A DNA stretch of 15,782 nt. Source: JALYUA01 sp038229875. Lineage in GTDB: Bacteria > Acidobacteriota > Thermoanaerobaculia > UBA5066 > Gp7-AA6. This document shows, piece after piece, positions 8,390 to 14,857 of this stretch. The DNA lies in NCBI GenBank assembly GCA_038229875.1, contig JBBROA010000095.1, positions 1 through 15,782 on the forward strand, given 5' to 3'. The notes under the pieces are model-generated. The model did not search any database. It was not told the origin of the DNA and saw only the letters and a list, made by a program, of their open reading frames with translations. Within the stretch, counting starts at the first letter, position 1, and each line of letters begins with the position of its first letter. Made by a program: the position numbers and the translations under genes.

Positions 8390-8686
8390 GAATCTCCCGT
8401 GGGACCGGTGGATTCTACGTTGCGCGCCCTCGCGGTGCCGCGGCTTGGGAAGGGAGCCGCGGCACGGCGGATTGCGCGGAGTTCAACCTGACATTGTTGA
8501 CGGAATCGTGACGACCACTGCAGCGCTCCGTGGCTTGCGGTGGCCGGCTCACGAGCCGCCGCCGCTGCGGGAGCGGACGACCTCGTCGGGATCCGATGGG
8601 CCTACGTCGGGACGAAGACTCCCCGGCGGGCGGTTCGATCCGATCCGGGCAAGGTGATCTACCGGTAATGCCGGGCCGCTACTCCG
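8390..8686. other. Intergenic spacer upstream of the ATPase gene
   Basis: This 297-base non-coding stretch lies between the thioesterase stop and the ATPase start, both on the - strand, and probably holds the promoter of the ATPase-GH1 pair. I see a perfect inverted repeat (listed separately) and a weaker one, TCAAC at 8483-8487 facing GTTGA at 8496-8500. I could not identify a convincing -35/-10 pair, and no open frame in it resembles a protein I know. Confidence 0.5.
8435..8465. promoter_or_regulatory. Perfect 10-bp inverted repeat ahead of the ATPase-GH1 operon
   Basis: GTGCCGCGGC at 8435-8444 is the exact reverse complement of GCCGCGGCAC at 8456-8465, with an 11-base spacer. It sits 46 bases upstream of the ATPase start codon, so it could be an operator for a sugar-responsive regulator or a hairpin in the 5' leader. 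There is no adjacent T-run, which argues against a terminator for the thioesterase gene. The structure is seen directly; the function is inference. Confidence 0.4.
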
Positions 8687-9103
8687 CTACTCGACGAAGG
8701 GAGCGATGCGGGTCCGGATCTCATCGGGGACTGGAATGGGGGCGAACGTCCCCTGCCGCACGCAGACGAGCACGTAGCGCCCCGTCGCGACGACCTCGGT
8801 CGCCTCTGTCTTTCGCCGCACCGAGAAGTCGAGGTGCACGGAGGTGCGGCCGATGCGGGAAAAGAACGCCTCGACAACCAAAAGCTCGTCCAGGGTGACC
8901 GGCTTGCGGAAATTGCATTCGACGCGGACGCGCGGCAGCCAGATGCCCAGGGACTCGAACAGGTACTTGTAAGAGAGGCCGGCGGACCGCAGCAGCTCCG
9001 CCTCCGCCAGGCCGAAGAACCTCAGATATGCCTGATAGTTGATGATGCCCGCGGCGTCGATGTCCTCCCACCGGACGTACTCTTCGATGCGGTATCGGGC
9101 CAT
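8687..9103 (-). CDS. Acyl-CoA thioesterase, YbgC/4HBT hotdog family
   Basis: Single hotdog-fold domain of 138 residues, the normal family length, predicted to hydrolyse an acyl-CoA thioester in the cytoplasm. The N-terminal signature YVRWEDIDAAGIINYQAYLRF contains Asp16 at the position of the catalytic Asp of the 4-hydroxybenzoyl-CoA thioesterase family. The later segments FRKPVTLDELLVVEAFFSRI and TSVHLDFSVRR match the central beta strands. I chose ATG at 9101-9103 because it gives the usual few residues before the signature, although the open frame runs much further upstream. No clear Shine-Dalgarno precedes it. It is divergent from the propeller gene and separated from it by 108 bases. The substrate is unknown; the gene has no visible link to the sugar locus. 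Confidence 0.88.
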   Translation of the reverse strand: MARYRIEEYVRWEDIDAAGIINYQAYLRFFGLAEAELLRSAGLSYKYLFESLGIWLPRVRVECNFRKPVTLDELLVVEAFFSRIGRTSVHLDFSVRRKTEATEVVATGRYVLVCVRQGTFAPIPVPDEIRTRIAPFVE

Positions 9104-9211
9104 GGCAGGAGTGGTTTGGCGGGTCTGGTCTTTTCGGAAGACGGGAGGCTCGCGCCATCGTATCCCCGAAAACCCGGGCCGCGTCGCCCCGTATCGACCG
9201 GGGGAGGATCC

Positions 9212-10531
9212 ATGCGCCTCACGAAATTCGCCTCCGTGTTCGCCGTCGCGATGGCCGCCGCCGCTGCTACCGCAGCCCCGGCCGAGTCCAGCCGGGACAA
9301 GAGCCTCGGGTTCCAGAAGAAGGCCGTCGCCGCCTACCAGCAGAAGGACTGGGCGGCCTTTCTGGAGAACAGCCGCCAGGCGGAGAGGTTCACGCCTGGC
9401 AATCCCCGGCTCGTCTACAACCTCGCCTGCGCCGAGGCGCTCACCGGCGACGCACGCGGCGCGGCAAAACATCTCGAGTCGCTTCTCGACCGAAAGCTCG
9501 ACCTCGGTCTGGAGGCAGACGCGGACTTTGCCGGCGTGCGCGACAGCCCGGCATTCGCCTCCGTGCTTCGCAAGCTCGCCGCGCTCAAGGCGCCGGTCTC
9601 CCGCGGCACCCTGGCGTTTCGCCTTCCCGAGAAAGACCTCGTCACCGAAGGCATCGCTCACGATCCGGTGTCGGGCGCTTTTTTCGTGAGCAGCGTCCAC
9701 CGGCGGAAGATCGTCCGCCGATTGCCGGATGGCTCCGTTTCCGATTTCGTTTCGGAGGGTGCTGAGGGAATCGGCGCCGTCCTCGCTCTCGCGGTCGACC
9801 CCGTGCGCCGGGTGCTGTGGGCCTGCACCGCCGCGGTCCCTCAGATGACCGGGTGGGAAAAAAACCTGGACGGCACCACGGGCCTGTCCGCTTGGGACCT
9901 CTCGACGGGTCGCCGAACGAGAAACGTCGCCTTGCCCCGCGACGGGAAGCCGCACGTCTTAAACGATCTCGCGATTTCCACGAACGGCGACGTGTATGCG
10001 ACCGACAGCGCGGGCTCGGGCGTCTATCGCCTCCGAGCCGGCGCCGAGGCGCTCGAGACACTCGTCGCTCCGGGGGTCTTCCGCTCTCCACAGGGGATCG
10101 GACTCTCGGCCGACGGACACCATGTGTGGATCGCGGAGTACGGAGAGGGGATCTTTCGCGTGGATCTCGAAAGCGGCGCGAGAGGGCCGCTCTCTTCACC
10201 GAAGGACGTTCCTCTCTCCGGAGTGGACGGACTCGTGGTCCACGGGCGCGAACTCCTCGTCACGCAGAACGGGATCCGCCCAAATCGGGTTGCGCGTTTG
10301 ACGCTCGACGGCTCCGGGCGCAAGGTCGTTCGGGGCGAGATCCTCGAGATGAACACACCCGAGCTCGAAGAGCCGACCCTCGGCGTCGTTGTGGGAGACG
10401 TTTTCTACTGCATCGCCAATGCGCAGTGGGGAAGCTTCGACCGGGAAGGCAGGATCTTCCCGATGGAAAAGCTGCACGAGCCGACGATCCTGAAGTTTTC
10501 GCTGCTGAAGGCGAAGCCAACGCGTAAATAA
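9212..10531 (+). CDS. Exported protein with TPR-like N-terminus and SMP-30/NHL-type beta-propeller
   Basis: 439-residue protein. Residues 1-24 form a signal peptide (MRLTKF, Ala-rich core, cleavage near TAAPA), so it is likely periplasmic or secreted. Residues about 30-125 are helical and TPR-like (KKAVAAYQQKDWAAFLENSR, then RLVYNLACAEALTGD). From about 131 there are repeated propeller blades: VTEGIAHDPVSGAFFVSS, HVLNDLAISTNGDVYATDS, PQGIGLSADGHHVWIAEYG, SGVDGLVVHGRELLVTQNG. The NDLA..NGDVYATDS segment resembles the SMP-30/gluconolactonase-like family, but I cannot show a complete metal site, so lactonase activity is not claimed. ATG 9212 follows a strong GGGGAGGA at 9201-9208, a short spacing of about four bases. 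A sugar-lactone or ligand-sensing role would fit the nearby sugar genes but is speculation. Confidence 0.82.
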   Translation: MRLTKFASVFAVAMAAAAATAAPAESSRDKSLGFQKKAVAAYQQKDWAAFLENSRQAERFTPGNPRLVYNLACAEALTGDARGAAKHLESLLDRKLDLGLEADADFAGVRDSPAFASVLRKLAALKAPVSRGTLAFRLPEKDLVTEGIAHDPVSGAFFVSSVHRRKIVRRLPDGSVSDFVSEGAEGIGAVLALAVDPVRRVLWACTAAVPQMTGWEKNLDGTTGLSAWDLSTGRRTRNVALPRDGKPHVLNDLAISTNGDVYATDSAGSGVYRLRAGAEALETLVAPGVFRSPQGIGLSADGHHVWIAEYGEGIFRVDLESGARGPLSSPKDVPLSGVDGLVVHGRELLVTQNGIRPNRVARLTLDGSGRKVVRGEILEMNTPELEEPTLGVVVGDVFYCIANAQWGSFDREGRIFPMEKLHEPTILKFSLLKAKPTRK

Positions 10532-10540
10532 AAGCCGCCG

Positions 10541-10567
10541 AGAGGGTGACATTCTCCCCAACCCTCT
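10541..10567 (+). terminator. Weak hairpin after the propeller gene
   Basis: AGAGGGT at 10541-10547 pairs with ACCCTCT at 10561-10567 across a 13-base loop, starting 10 bases after the propeller stop codon. The location suits transcription termination, but there is no downstream T-run and the stem is only 7 bp, so the call is tentative. Confidence 0.3.
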
Positions 10568-10664
10568 GACCGGGCCATGGGTCGCCGGCGTCAGGGAAAG
10601 ACCGCCCATCCTGGCAGGCACGAGAAGAGAGTGGTCTGGAAACGGCCGGTTCCCGCGGGGCGGC

Positions 10665-10683
10665 CGGTGCGGGTGCCGCACCG
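10665..10683 (-). terminator. Hairpin just downstream of the small membrane protein gene
   Basis: CGGTGCGG at 10665-10672 pairs perfectly with CCGCACCG at 10676-10683 over a 3-base loop, 15 bases past the stop codon of the - strand gene at 10699. It is GC-rich and stable but lacks a T-run. It could serve as a terminator or a 3' stabilising hairpin. Confidence 0.33.
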
Positions 10684-10698
10684 CGGGGGCCAGGACTC

Positions 10699-10962
10699 TT
10701 AGGGGTTGACGCGATCGGACCCGGCGACCTTCACGATCTTGTTGTACACGCCGAAAATCAGGAGAGTCGGCGCCCACTGGGCGATGAAATTGCTCACCTT
10801 CTTCTCGCCGGCGATCTGAAGCCCGAGAGACGTCACCATCGAGGCGATGGCGGCCCAGAGCCACACGTCCGAAGGGAGCTTCGACGTCTGCTGCTCGATC
10901 GTCCGGGCGACCGGGCCTTCCTTCTGTTGGTAGGCATTGCTGGGATTGTTCGATGCGTCCAT
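10699..10962 (-). CDS. Small two-helix membrane protein of unknown function
   Basis: 87-residue protein with a polar N-terminus (residues 1-30, containing EGPVARTIEQQTSKLPSD), a first hydrophobic helix at about 33-51 and a second at about 59-77 (FIAQWAPTLLIFGVYNKIV), ending in a short charged tail. I recall similar small conserved hypothetical proteins with the ARxIEQQTxxLPSD and QWAPTxLxxGxYNKxVK pattern in diverse bacteria, but know no function. Translation is well supported: AGGAGG lies about six bases before ATG 10962. It stands alone, flanked by non-coding sequence on both sides. It has no toxin or phage signature beyond its small size and two helices. Confidence 0.8.
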   Translation of the reverse strand: MDASNNPSNAYQQKEGPVARTIEQQTSKLPSDVWLWAAIASMVTSLGLQIAGEKKVSNFIAQWAPTLLIFGVYNKIVKVAGSDRVNP

Positions 10963-11011
10963 TGGATCCTCCTGGCGTGAGTTGGTTTTTGGCGCGGGAT
11001 AGCCCGGCCAT

Positions 11012-11035
11012 GAGATTTACGGGAGGTTGCACCCC
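11012..11035 (+). repeat. Direct repeat copy 1 of an ATTTACGGGAGGTT motif
   Basis: GAGATTTACGGGAGGTTGC followed by a C-run at 11032-11035. It matches a second copy at 11141-11163 except for a one-base indel and a few substitutions. Both lie in the 405-base non-coding stretch between the small membrane protein and the kinase gene. Copies of this kind often mark REP-like or transposase-associated repeat units; that link is from memory and was not checked. Confidence 0.5.
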
Positions 11036-11140
11036 TCGTGCCATGCGAAGAGCCCGTCCCTTCCCGCCCCGCGGTCGAGCCTCCGCTGCCCGGCTCTCGA
11101 TCTGGCTTTCGAAAGGAGTTTCCATGCGTTCGGTAACTCG

Positions 11141-11163
11141 GACATTTACGGAGGTTCGTTCCC
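11141..11163 (+). repeat. Direct repeat copy 2 of an ATTTACGG-AGGTT motif
   Basis: GACATTTACGGAGGTTCGTT followed by CCC. It is the second copy of the motif at 11012-11035, lying 129 bases further on and directly before three consecutive palindromes. The spacing suggests a repeat unit headed by this motif. Confidence 0.5.
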
Positions 11164-11300
11164 GGATCCGACCCCGTAGCGTCGCAGAGGGTCAGACTCG
11201 AGTGGGGGTGGGGGGTTGATCCGCAGTGCTCGACCCCCGACCTTCACCTCCACGCGGATCCATACCGAGAGGGGAGCATCGTTGCCAGCTTCCCTCTCGG
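11163..11300. repeat. Cluster of three imperfect palindromes, REP/BIME-like
   Basis: Three hairpin-forming units follow one another. Unit A: 11163-11174 pairs with 11189-11200 (12 positions, two mismatches and one G-T wobble, 14-base loop). Unit B: 11202-11210 pairs with 11245-11253 and, stacked inside it, 11211-11219 pairs with 11230-11238; each arm has one G-T wobble, with a 10-base loop and a 6-base one-sided bulge at 11239-11244. Unit C: CCGAGAGGGGAGC at 11265-11277 pairs with 11288-11300, 13 bp with one G-T wobble and a 10-base loop. Unit C ends 67 bases past the kinase stop codon (- strand), so it could also end transcription of the kinase array. No T-run is present. The structure is seen directly; membership of a genomic repeat family is inference. 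The rest of the 10963-11367 gap shows nothing else I can name. Confidence 0.5.
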
Positions 11301-11367
11301 CCGGTTCCGCCTGCGCCGAGCGGCGCGAGGATTTCGTAGGGACCGAGGCACGTACCGGCTGGAAGAC

Positions 11368-14019
11368 TCATTTCTGCGAGAGCTCCGCGGCCCAGTTCAC
11401 GATGATGGTCGCGGGCTGCGCGCTGCCCGAGACTTCCTGGACCACAGCCAGAAAACGCCCATCAGGCGCGACGTCGAAGGCACTCCATCCTCGACCCGCG
11501 GCGAGACGGAAGAGCGGGCGCGGCTCACCCGGCTCGAGCGATGGCGCCGTTCGGATCGGAACGGAAACTACCTCGCCCTCGGGCGAAACGTAGAACAGCT
11601 CTTTCCCGTCCCTGCCGAAGCTCAGGAGGTTGGCTCCCTTCGTCGAGACCCGAATCTTCTCGACGGGCGACCCCAGGAGAATCACGTAGGCCTCGAGAGT
11701 TCCGGATTCGCTCGACAAAAACGCCGCGGCGCGGCCATCGGGAGAGAAGCGGACGCTTGCCGCGGCGGTGCCGGGGGGAAAAAACCGCGCCGGCCGGGAG
11801 TCCCCGCCGAGCCGCATCGTCCACGCCTCGGAGGACCCGGCGGCGCTTCGTTCGTCGAAGGCGAGCAGACGGCCATCCGGTGAAAGGCCTGTCGCGAGCT
11901 GAAATCCGCCCGCCGGCAGGAGCTCCCGCTCCTCTCCGCTGGCGAGCTGACGCGAGTAGAGCCGCGGTGCGCCGCCGCGCCCGCCCACAGTGTAGATGAT
12001 CGACTTTCCATCGGGCAGCCAGACGCCGCCGAACTCGCTGGTGAGGGGGTCGGTCGTCACCGGCGTCTCCGTGCCGCGGGCTAGATCGAGCATCCAGACG
12101 TCCAACGTTCCGATCGCCTTTTGGGCGCGCGAGAACAGGATTCGCTTTCCATCCGGCGCAATCGCGACGTCGCGATACCCGCCGGAAGATCCCAGGGGGC
12201 CGAGCGGCCGGCCGGTCCGGTCGAACCACGTCAGCTGGAGCTCGTTCTGCGGCGAATGAAAGGCGAGTGTCCCGGAGCGCGAAACCGTGAACGCGGCCCA
12301 TCCGGTCGACAGGAAGTAGTTGACCTCCGGCGCGATCGGGATCGCGGGGCCGGTCAACCTGCCCGCGGTCGGGTCGAACCTCTGCGCGAACAGCGCGCCT
12401 TCACGCGCGAAGACCAGGTAGCCCGGCTCCAGAAACTCCACCCGCGAGCGCAGGGGAGCAATCGCGCGGGGCGGCTCTCCGGTCCGGGAGAGCATCAGCG
12501 TCGTCTCCCGGGGCGCCGTGTAAGCCAGATACAGAAAGCGCTGGCCGTCCGGCAGAAACGAGGGCCAGACCACCGCCATGAGGCCGTGGGCGGGATCGGC
12601 GCGAACGACGGGTTCGGGCTTGCCGCCGTCGGCGGACACACGATAGATCGCGTCGCCCGCCACGCTTGCGAAGAGGATTTGCCCGCCGGCGCCCCAGGAT
12701 CCCGAACGTCCGAAGCCGCCGACAACGTCGCAGATCGGAACGGGTGCGCCGCCGGAAAGCCCAACGCGCGCGAGCCTCCGTTCGGTGAAGAACCCGATCG
12801 AGCTCCCGTCGGGGGACCAGAAGATGGAGTTCGCTCCCTCGGTGCCCACCAGAGGCCGCGCCTCCAGGTCCGCCAGCGCCCGAATCCACACGCGCCCTGG
12901 ACCTTTCGTTTCCACTCCGACGAAAGCCAGTTGTCGGCCGTCGGGCGACAGTGCGATGCAGGAGCGCTCGATTGATCCCTCGAATCCGGCGCCGGGGGGA
13001 GGAGAGAGGGAGAACCGGATCGTGCTCCCGGGGGAGCCCGCGGGCGCCCCTGGCCGCAAGAAGAGAGCGGTCGCCACCAGAACGCCGGCCGCCGTGGCCG
13101 CCCACGGACCCAGACGCCGACTCAGCTTCGCAGGCTGCGCCGGTGCCGTTTCCACTCCGTCGGCAATCGCGGCGAGCTGCAGGCCGACATCCCCGGCGGA
13201 TTGCCATCGAAGATCCGGGTCCTTCGCGAGGCAGGTCCTGATCAGCCGATCGAGCGCGGGCGGGCTCATCGGCTGCGTCGAGGAGAGCGACGGCGGCTCG
13301 GTGTTCAGGATCGCCGAGATGAGCGCGGCCTGGCTCGCGCCCGAGAAGGCTTTCTTTCCTGTCACCATCTCGTAGAGCGTCGCTCCCAGCGCGAAGACGT
13401 CGGCGCGAGCATCCGCCGTCTTGCCCTCGAGTTGCTCCGGGGGCATGTACTGCACGGTCCCGAGAATCGTTCCGGCCGACGTCAACGGAGCATTCTGAGT
13501 CGCCAGGGCCGAGAGCCGAGAGGCGGCATGCTGAGGCTCTTCCTCCCGCAGCTTCGCGAGCCCGAAGTCGAGGACCTTGGCGCCGGACTTCGTGATCATC
13601 ACGTTGCCCGGTTTCAGGTCGCGGTGCACGATCCCGATGCGGTGCGCGGCTTCCAGCGCATCCGCAATCTGGATTCCGAGTCGAAGCGCCTGGTCCAGCG
13701 GGAGCGGCCCCTTCACGAGCCGCTCCGCCAGCGATTCGCCTTCCAGGAACTCCAGCACCAGGTACTCGGTCTCGCCCTGTCTCCCCACGTCATAGACGGC
13801 GCAGATGTGAGGATGCGAGAGCTGCGAAATGGTCTTCGCCTCCCGTTCGAACCGCTGGCGCACCTCTTCCGACGACGCCAGGTGCGCGGGCAGCACCTTG
13901 ATCGCGACCGTCCGGTCGAGCCGCGTGTCGCGCGCCTTGTACACCTCTCCCATCCCGCCCGCGCCGATCGGCGCGAGGATCTCGTACGGGCCGAGGCGCG
14001 TCCCGGCGGCGATCGTCAT
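11368..14019 (-). CDS. Ser/Thr protein kinase with transmembrane helix and C-terminal TolB-like (PD40) propeller
   Basis: 883-residue receptor-type kinase. The kinase domain spans about residues 12-285: glycine loop GAGGMGEVYKAR from 19, catalytic Lys41, alpha-C Glu60, HRDLKPGN with Asp134 and Asn139, DFG at 151-153, and YMPPEQL with Glu195 in the activation segment. All catalytic residues are present. One membrane helix lies at about 304-321 (LGPWAATAAGVLVATALFL). Residues about 335-875 form repeated PD40/WD40-like blades carrying the SPDG(K/R) hallmark (for example at about 358, and later FSPDGRAAAF and VAPDGRFLAV). The likely topology is kinase inside and propeller outside, sensing an unknown ligand or partner. 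The ATG start overlaps the stop of the decayed kinase upstream by four bases (ATGA). It is a paralog of the neighbours at 14016-14393 and 14858-15782. Confidence 0.94.
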   Translation of the reverse strand: MTIAAGTRLGPYEILAPIGAGGMGEVYKARDTRLDRTVAIKVLPAHLASSEEVRQRFEREAKTISQLSHPHICAVYDVGRQGETEYLVLEFLEGESLAERLVKGPLPLDQALRLGIQIADALEAAHRIGIVHRDLKPGNVMITKSGAKVLDFGLAKLREEEPQHAASRLSALATQNAPLTSAGTILGTVQYMPPEQLEGKTADARADVFALGATLYEMVTGKKAFSGASQAALISAILNTEPPSLSSTQPMSPPALDRLIRTCLAKDPDLRWQSAGDVGLQLAAIADGVETAPAQPAKLSRRLGPWAATAAGVLVATALFLRPGAPAGSPGSTIRFSLSPPPGAGFEGSIERSCIALSPDGRQLAFVGVETKGPGRVWIRALADLEARPLVGTEGANSIFWSPDGSSIGFFTERRLARVGLSGGAPVPICDVVGGFGRSGSWGAGGQILFASVAGDAIYRVSADGGKPEPVVRADPAHGLMAVVWPSFLPDGQRFLYLAYTAPRETTLMLSRTGEPPRAIAPLRSRVEFLEPGYLVFAREGALFAQRFDPTAGRLTGPAIPIAPEVNYFLSTGWAAFTVSRSGTLAFHSPQNELQLTWFDRTGRPLGPLGSSGGYRDVAIAPDGKRILFSRAQKAIGTLDVWMLDLARGTETPVTTDPLTSEFGGVWLPDGKSIIYTVGGRGGAPRLYSRQLASGEERELLPAGGFQLATGLSPDGRLLAFDERSAAGSSEAWTMRLGGDSRPARFFPPGTAAASVRFSPDGRAAAFLSSESGTLEAYVILLGSPVEKIRVSTKGANLLSFGRDGKELFYVSPEGEVVSVPIRTAPSLEPGEPRPLFRLAAGRGWSAFDVAPDGRFLAVVQEVSGSAQPATIIVNWAAELSQK

Positions 14020-14393
14020 GTGAGGATCGTCGCGGGATCTCCGCCGGCCAGTGAACGACGACGGAAAGGGGAAGCTCGTCCACGACGACTTCGGGAACGA
14101 TCACGAGAAAACCTCTGGCCGTCGGCGGAGACGTCGAATCGGGAGCCGTCATGAGTTTCGAAATCGTGGGTGGTGAGTATGTTCGGGGGTGAGAGAGCCG
14201 CGACGGCTTTGGCTTCACGCTCGAAACGAGCCCGTGCATTTGGATTGTCGGTCAGGTGGGCGGGAAGAAGTTTGATCGCGACGTCCCGGTCGAGCTTCTC
14301 GTCCCGCGCCTGATACACCTCGCCCATTCCGCCTGCGCCCAGCGCAGACACGATCTCGTAGGGTCCGAGACGCGTTCCGGCCGCGATGGTCAT
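14016..14393 (-). pseudogene. Internally deleted, frameshifted PD40 kinase remnant
   Basis: The 125-codon frame starts exactly like the downstream kinase (MTIAAGTRLGPYEI), with an intact glycine loop GAGGMGEVYQAR and Lys41, but the kinase stops at about residue 83 (THDFETHDG). It then jumps straight to SRFDVSADGQRF (84-95), which is the last blade of the propeller: compare SDVTSDGQRFLV near the end of the protein at 14858-15782. About 700 or more residues, including HRD, DFG and the membrane helix, are missing. After Phe95 the frame turns Arg/Ser-rich, while the neighbouring frame continues plausibly as LVIVPEVVVDELPLSVVVHW. The shift falls at a run of four A on the + strand, 14108-14111. It cannot be an active kinase. 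A short N-lobe protein may still be made, and a sequencing error could explain the shift but not the deletion. Confidence 0.75.
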
Positions 14394-14408
14394 CGCTTAT
14401 GGACTCGG

Positions 14409-14615
14409 CTAAAGGCGGAAGGGTTCTGAACCCGCGGACGTTCGGCGTCCCGAGATGCTCGAGAAGAAGTTCGGCGGGGCAAGCCGGTTGAGTTCGTAGA
14501 GTGGCCACGGCCGAACGAACTCGCGAACGCGCCGGAGCGCGACGACATCGGCGACGGTCGTCGAAACACGCCAGTCGATCGGCGGCGAAGGCTCAGAGCG
14601 TTCGTTCGAGTTCAA
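14409..14615 (-). CDS. Small protein of unknown function, possible partner of the nucleotidyltransferase remnant
   Basis: 68-codon frame with a TTG start at 14613-14615, ending 15 bases before the truncated kinase. The central segment DWRVSTTVADVVALRRVRE looks like genuine coding sequence, and the C-terminus ends TSAGSEPFRL. I associate the pattern TTxxDVxALRRVR with an -EPFRL-type end with small proteins found beside AbiEii/DUF6036-type nucleotidyltransferase genes; this is recollection, not a search. The start is doubtful: no ATG or GTG lies in frame, and the TTG overlaps the 3' end of the upstream remnant by 23 bases. The gene may therefore be 5'-truncated or dead. No membrane segment or catalytic motif is visible. 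Confidence 0.42.
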   Translation of the reverse strand: MNSNERSEPSPPIDWRVSTTVADVVALRRVREFVRPWPLYELNRLAPPNFFSSISGRRTSAGSEPFRL

Positions 14616-14790
14616 GGAAGCGGTTCTCCAGACCGTGTTTCACGAAGTATCCTCGAATTTCGCCGCGATCGACCGCCCGGCAGACCGAGAAGGAAGCGCA
14701 CGTCTGCGAGGTCCTGAAAGGTGCGGCCCGGATCGTTCTTTATCGCGACGACTTTCATAGCGGCCAGATGCTCCGGCTTCGCCGGTCCGG
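14593..14790 (-). pseudogene. C-terminal remnant of an AbiEii/DUF6036-like nucleotidyltransferase, frameshifted
   Basis: Reading the - strand from about 14782, one frame gives KPEHLAAMKVVAIKNDPGRT and FQDLADVRFLLGLPG. At about 14674 an extra G shifts the frame, and the next frame continues VDRGEIRGYFVKHGLENRF and LELERTL to a TGA at 14593-14595. The joined segment has the alternating Leu/Ala and LADxxFLL pattern I know from the C-terminal helical part of AbiEii-like or DUF6036 nucleotidyltransferases, some of which act as toxins in abortive-infection or toxin-antitoxin pairs. A stop codon lies in frame a few codons upstream of the recognisable part, and the N-terminal GSx10DxD nucleotidyltransferase core is absent. 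The gene is therefore dead here. The family name is from memory and moderately sure; the frameshift is seen directly. Confidence 0.55.
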
Positions 14791-14857
14791 ATCGGGTTTC
14801 TCAACCGACTTTCCGCCGATCTTTGCCTCCTGGTGACAAACCGCGTCGACCCTGTTC

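Noticed and set aside
7091..8491. 466-codon + strand frame opposite the ABC ATPase
   Set aside because: Antisense to an ATPase with all nucleotide-binding motifs intact.
8483..8502. TTGACG at 8497-8502 as a + strand -35 promoter element
   Set aside because: No matching -10 element at the right spacing and no + strand gene follows before 9212.
11124..11219. 31-codon + strand ORF with a good AAAGGAG site seven bases before ATG 11124
   Set aside because: It runs straight through the direct repeat and the first palindromes and encodes Arg/Thr-rich sequence with no recognisable pattern; the ribosome-site match is probably chance.
14501..14836. 111-codon + strand ORF across the nucleotidyltransferase remnant
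   Set aside because: It is antisense to the remnant and the small gene, is rich in Arg/Ser, and shows no domain; the - strand reading is more protein-like.
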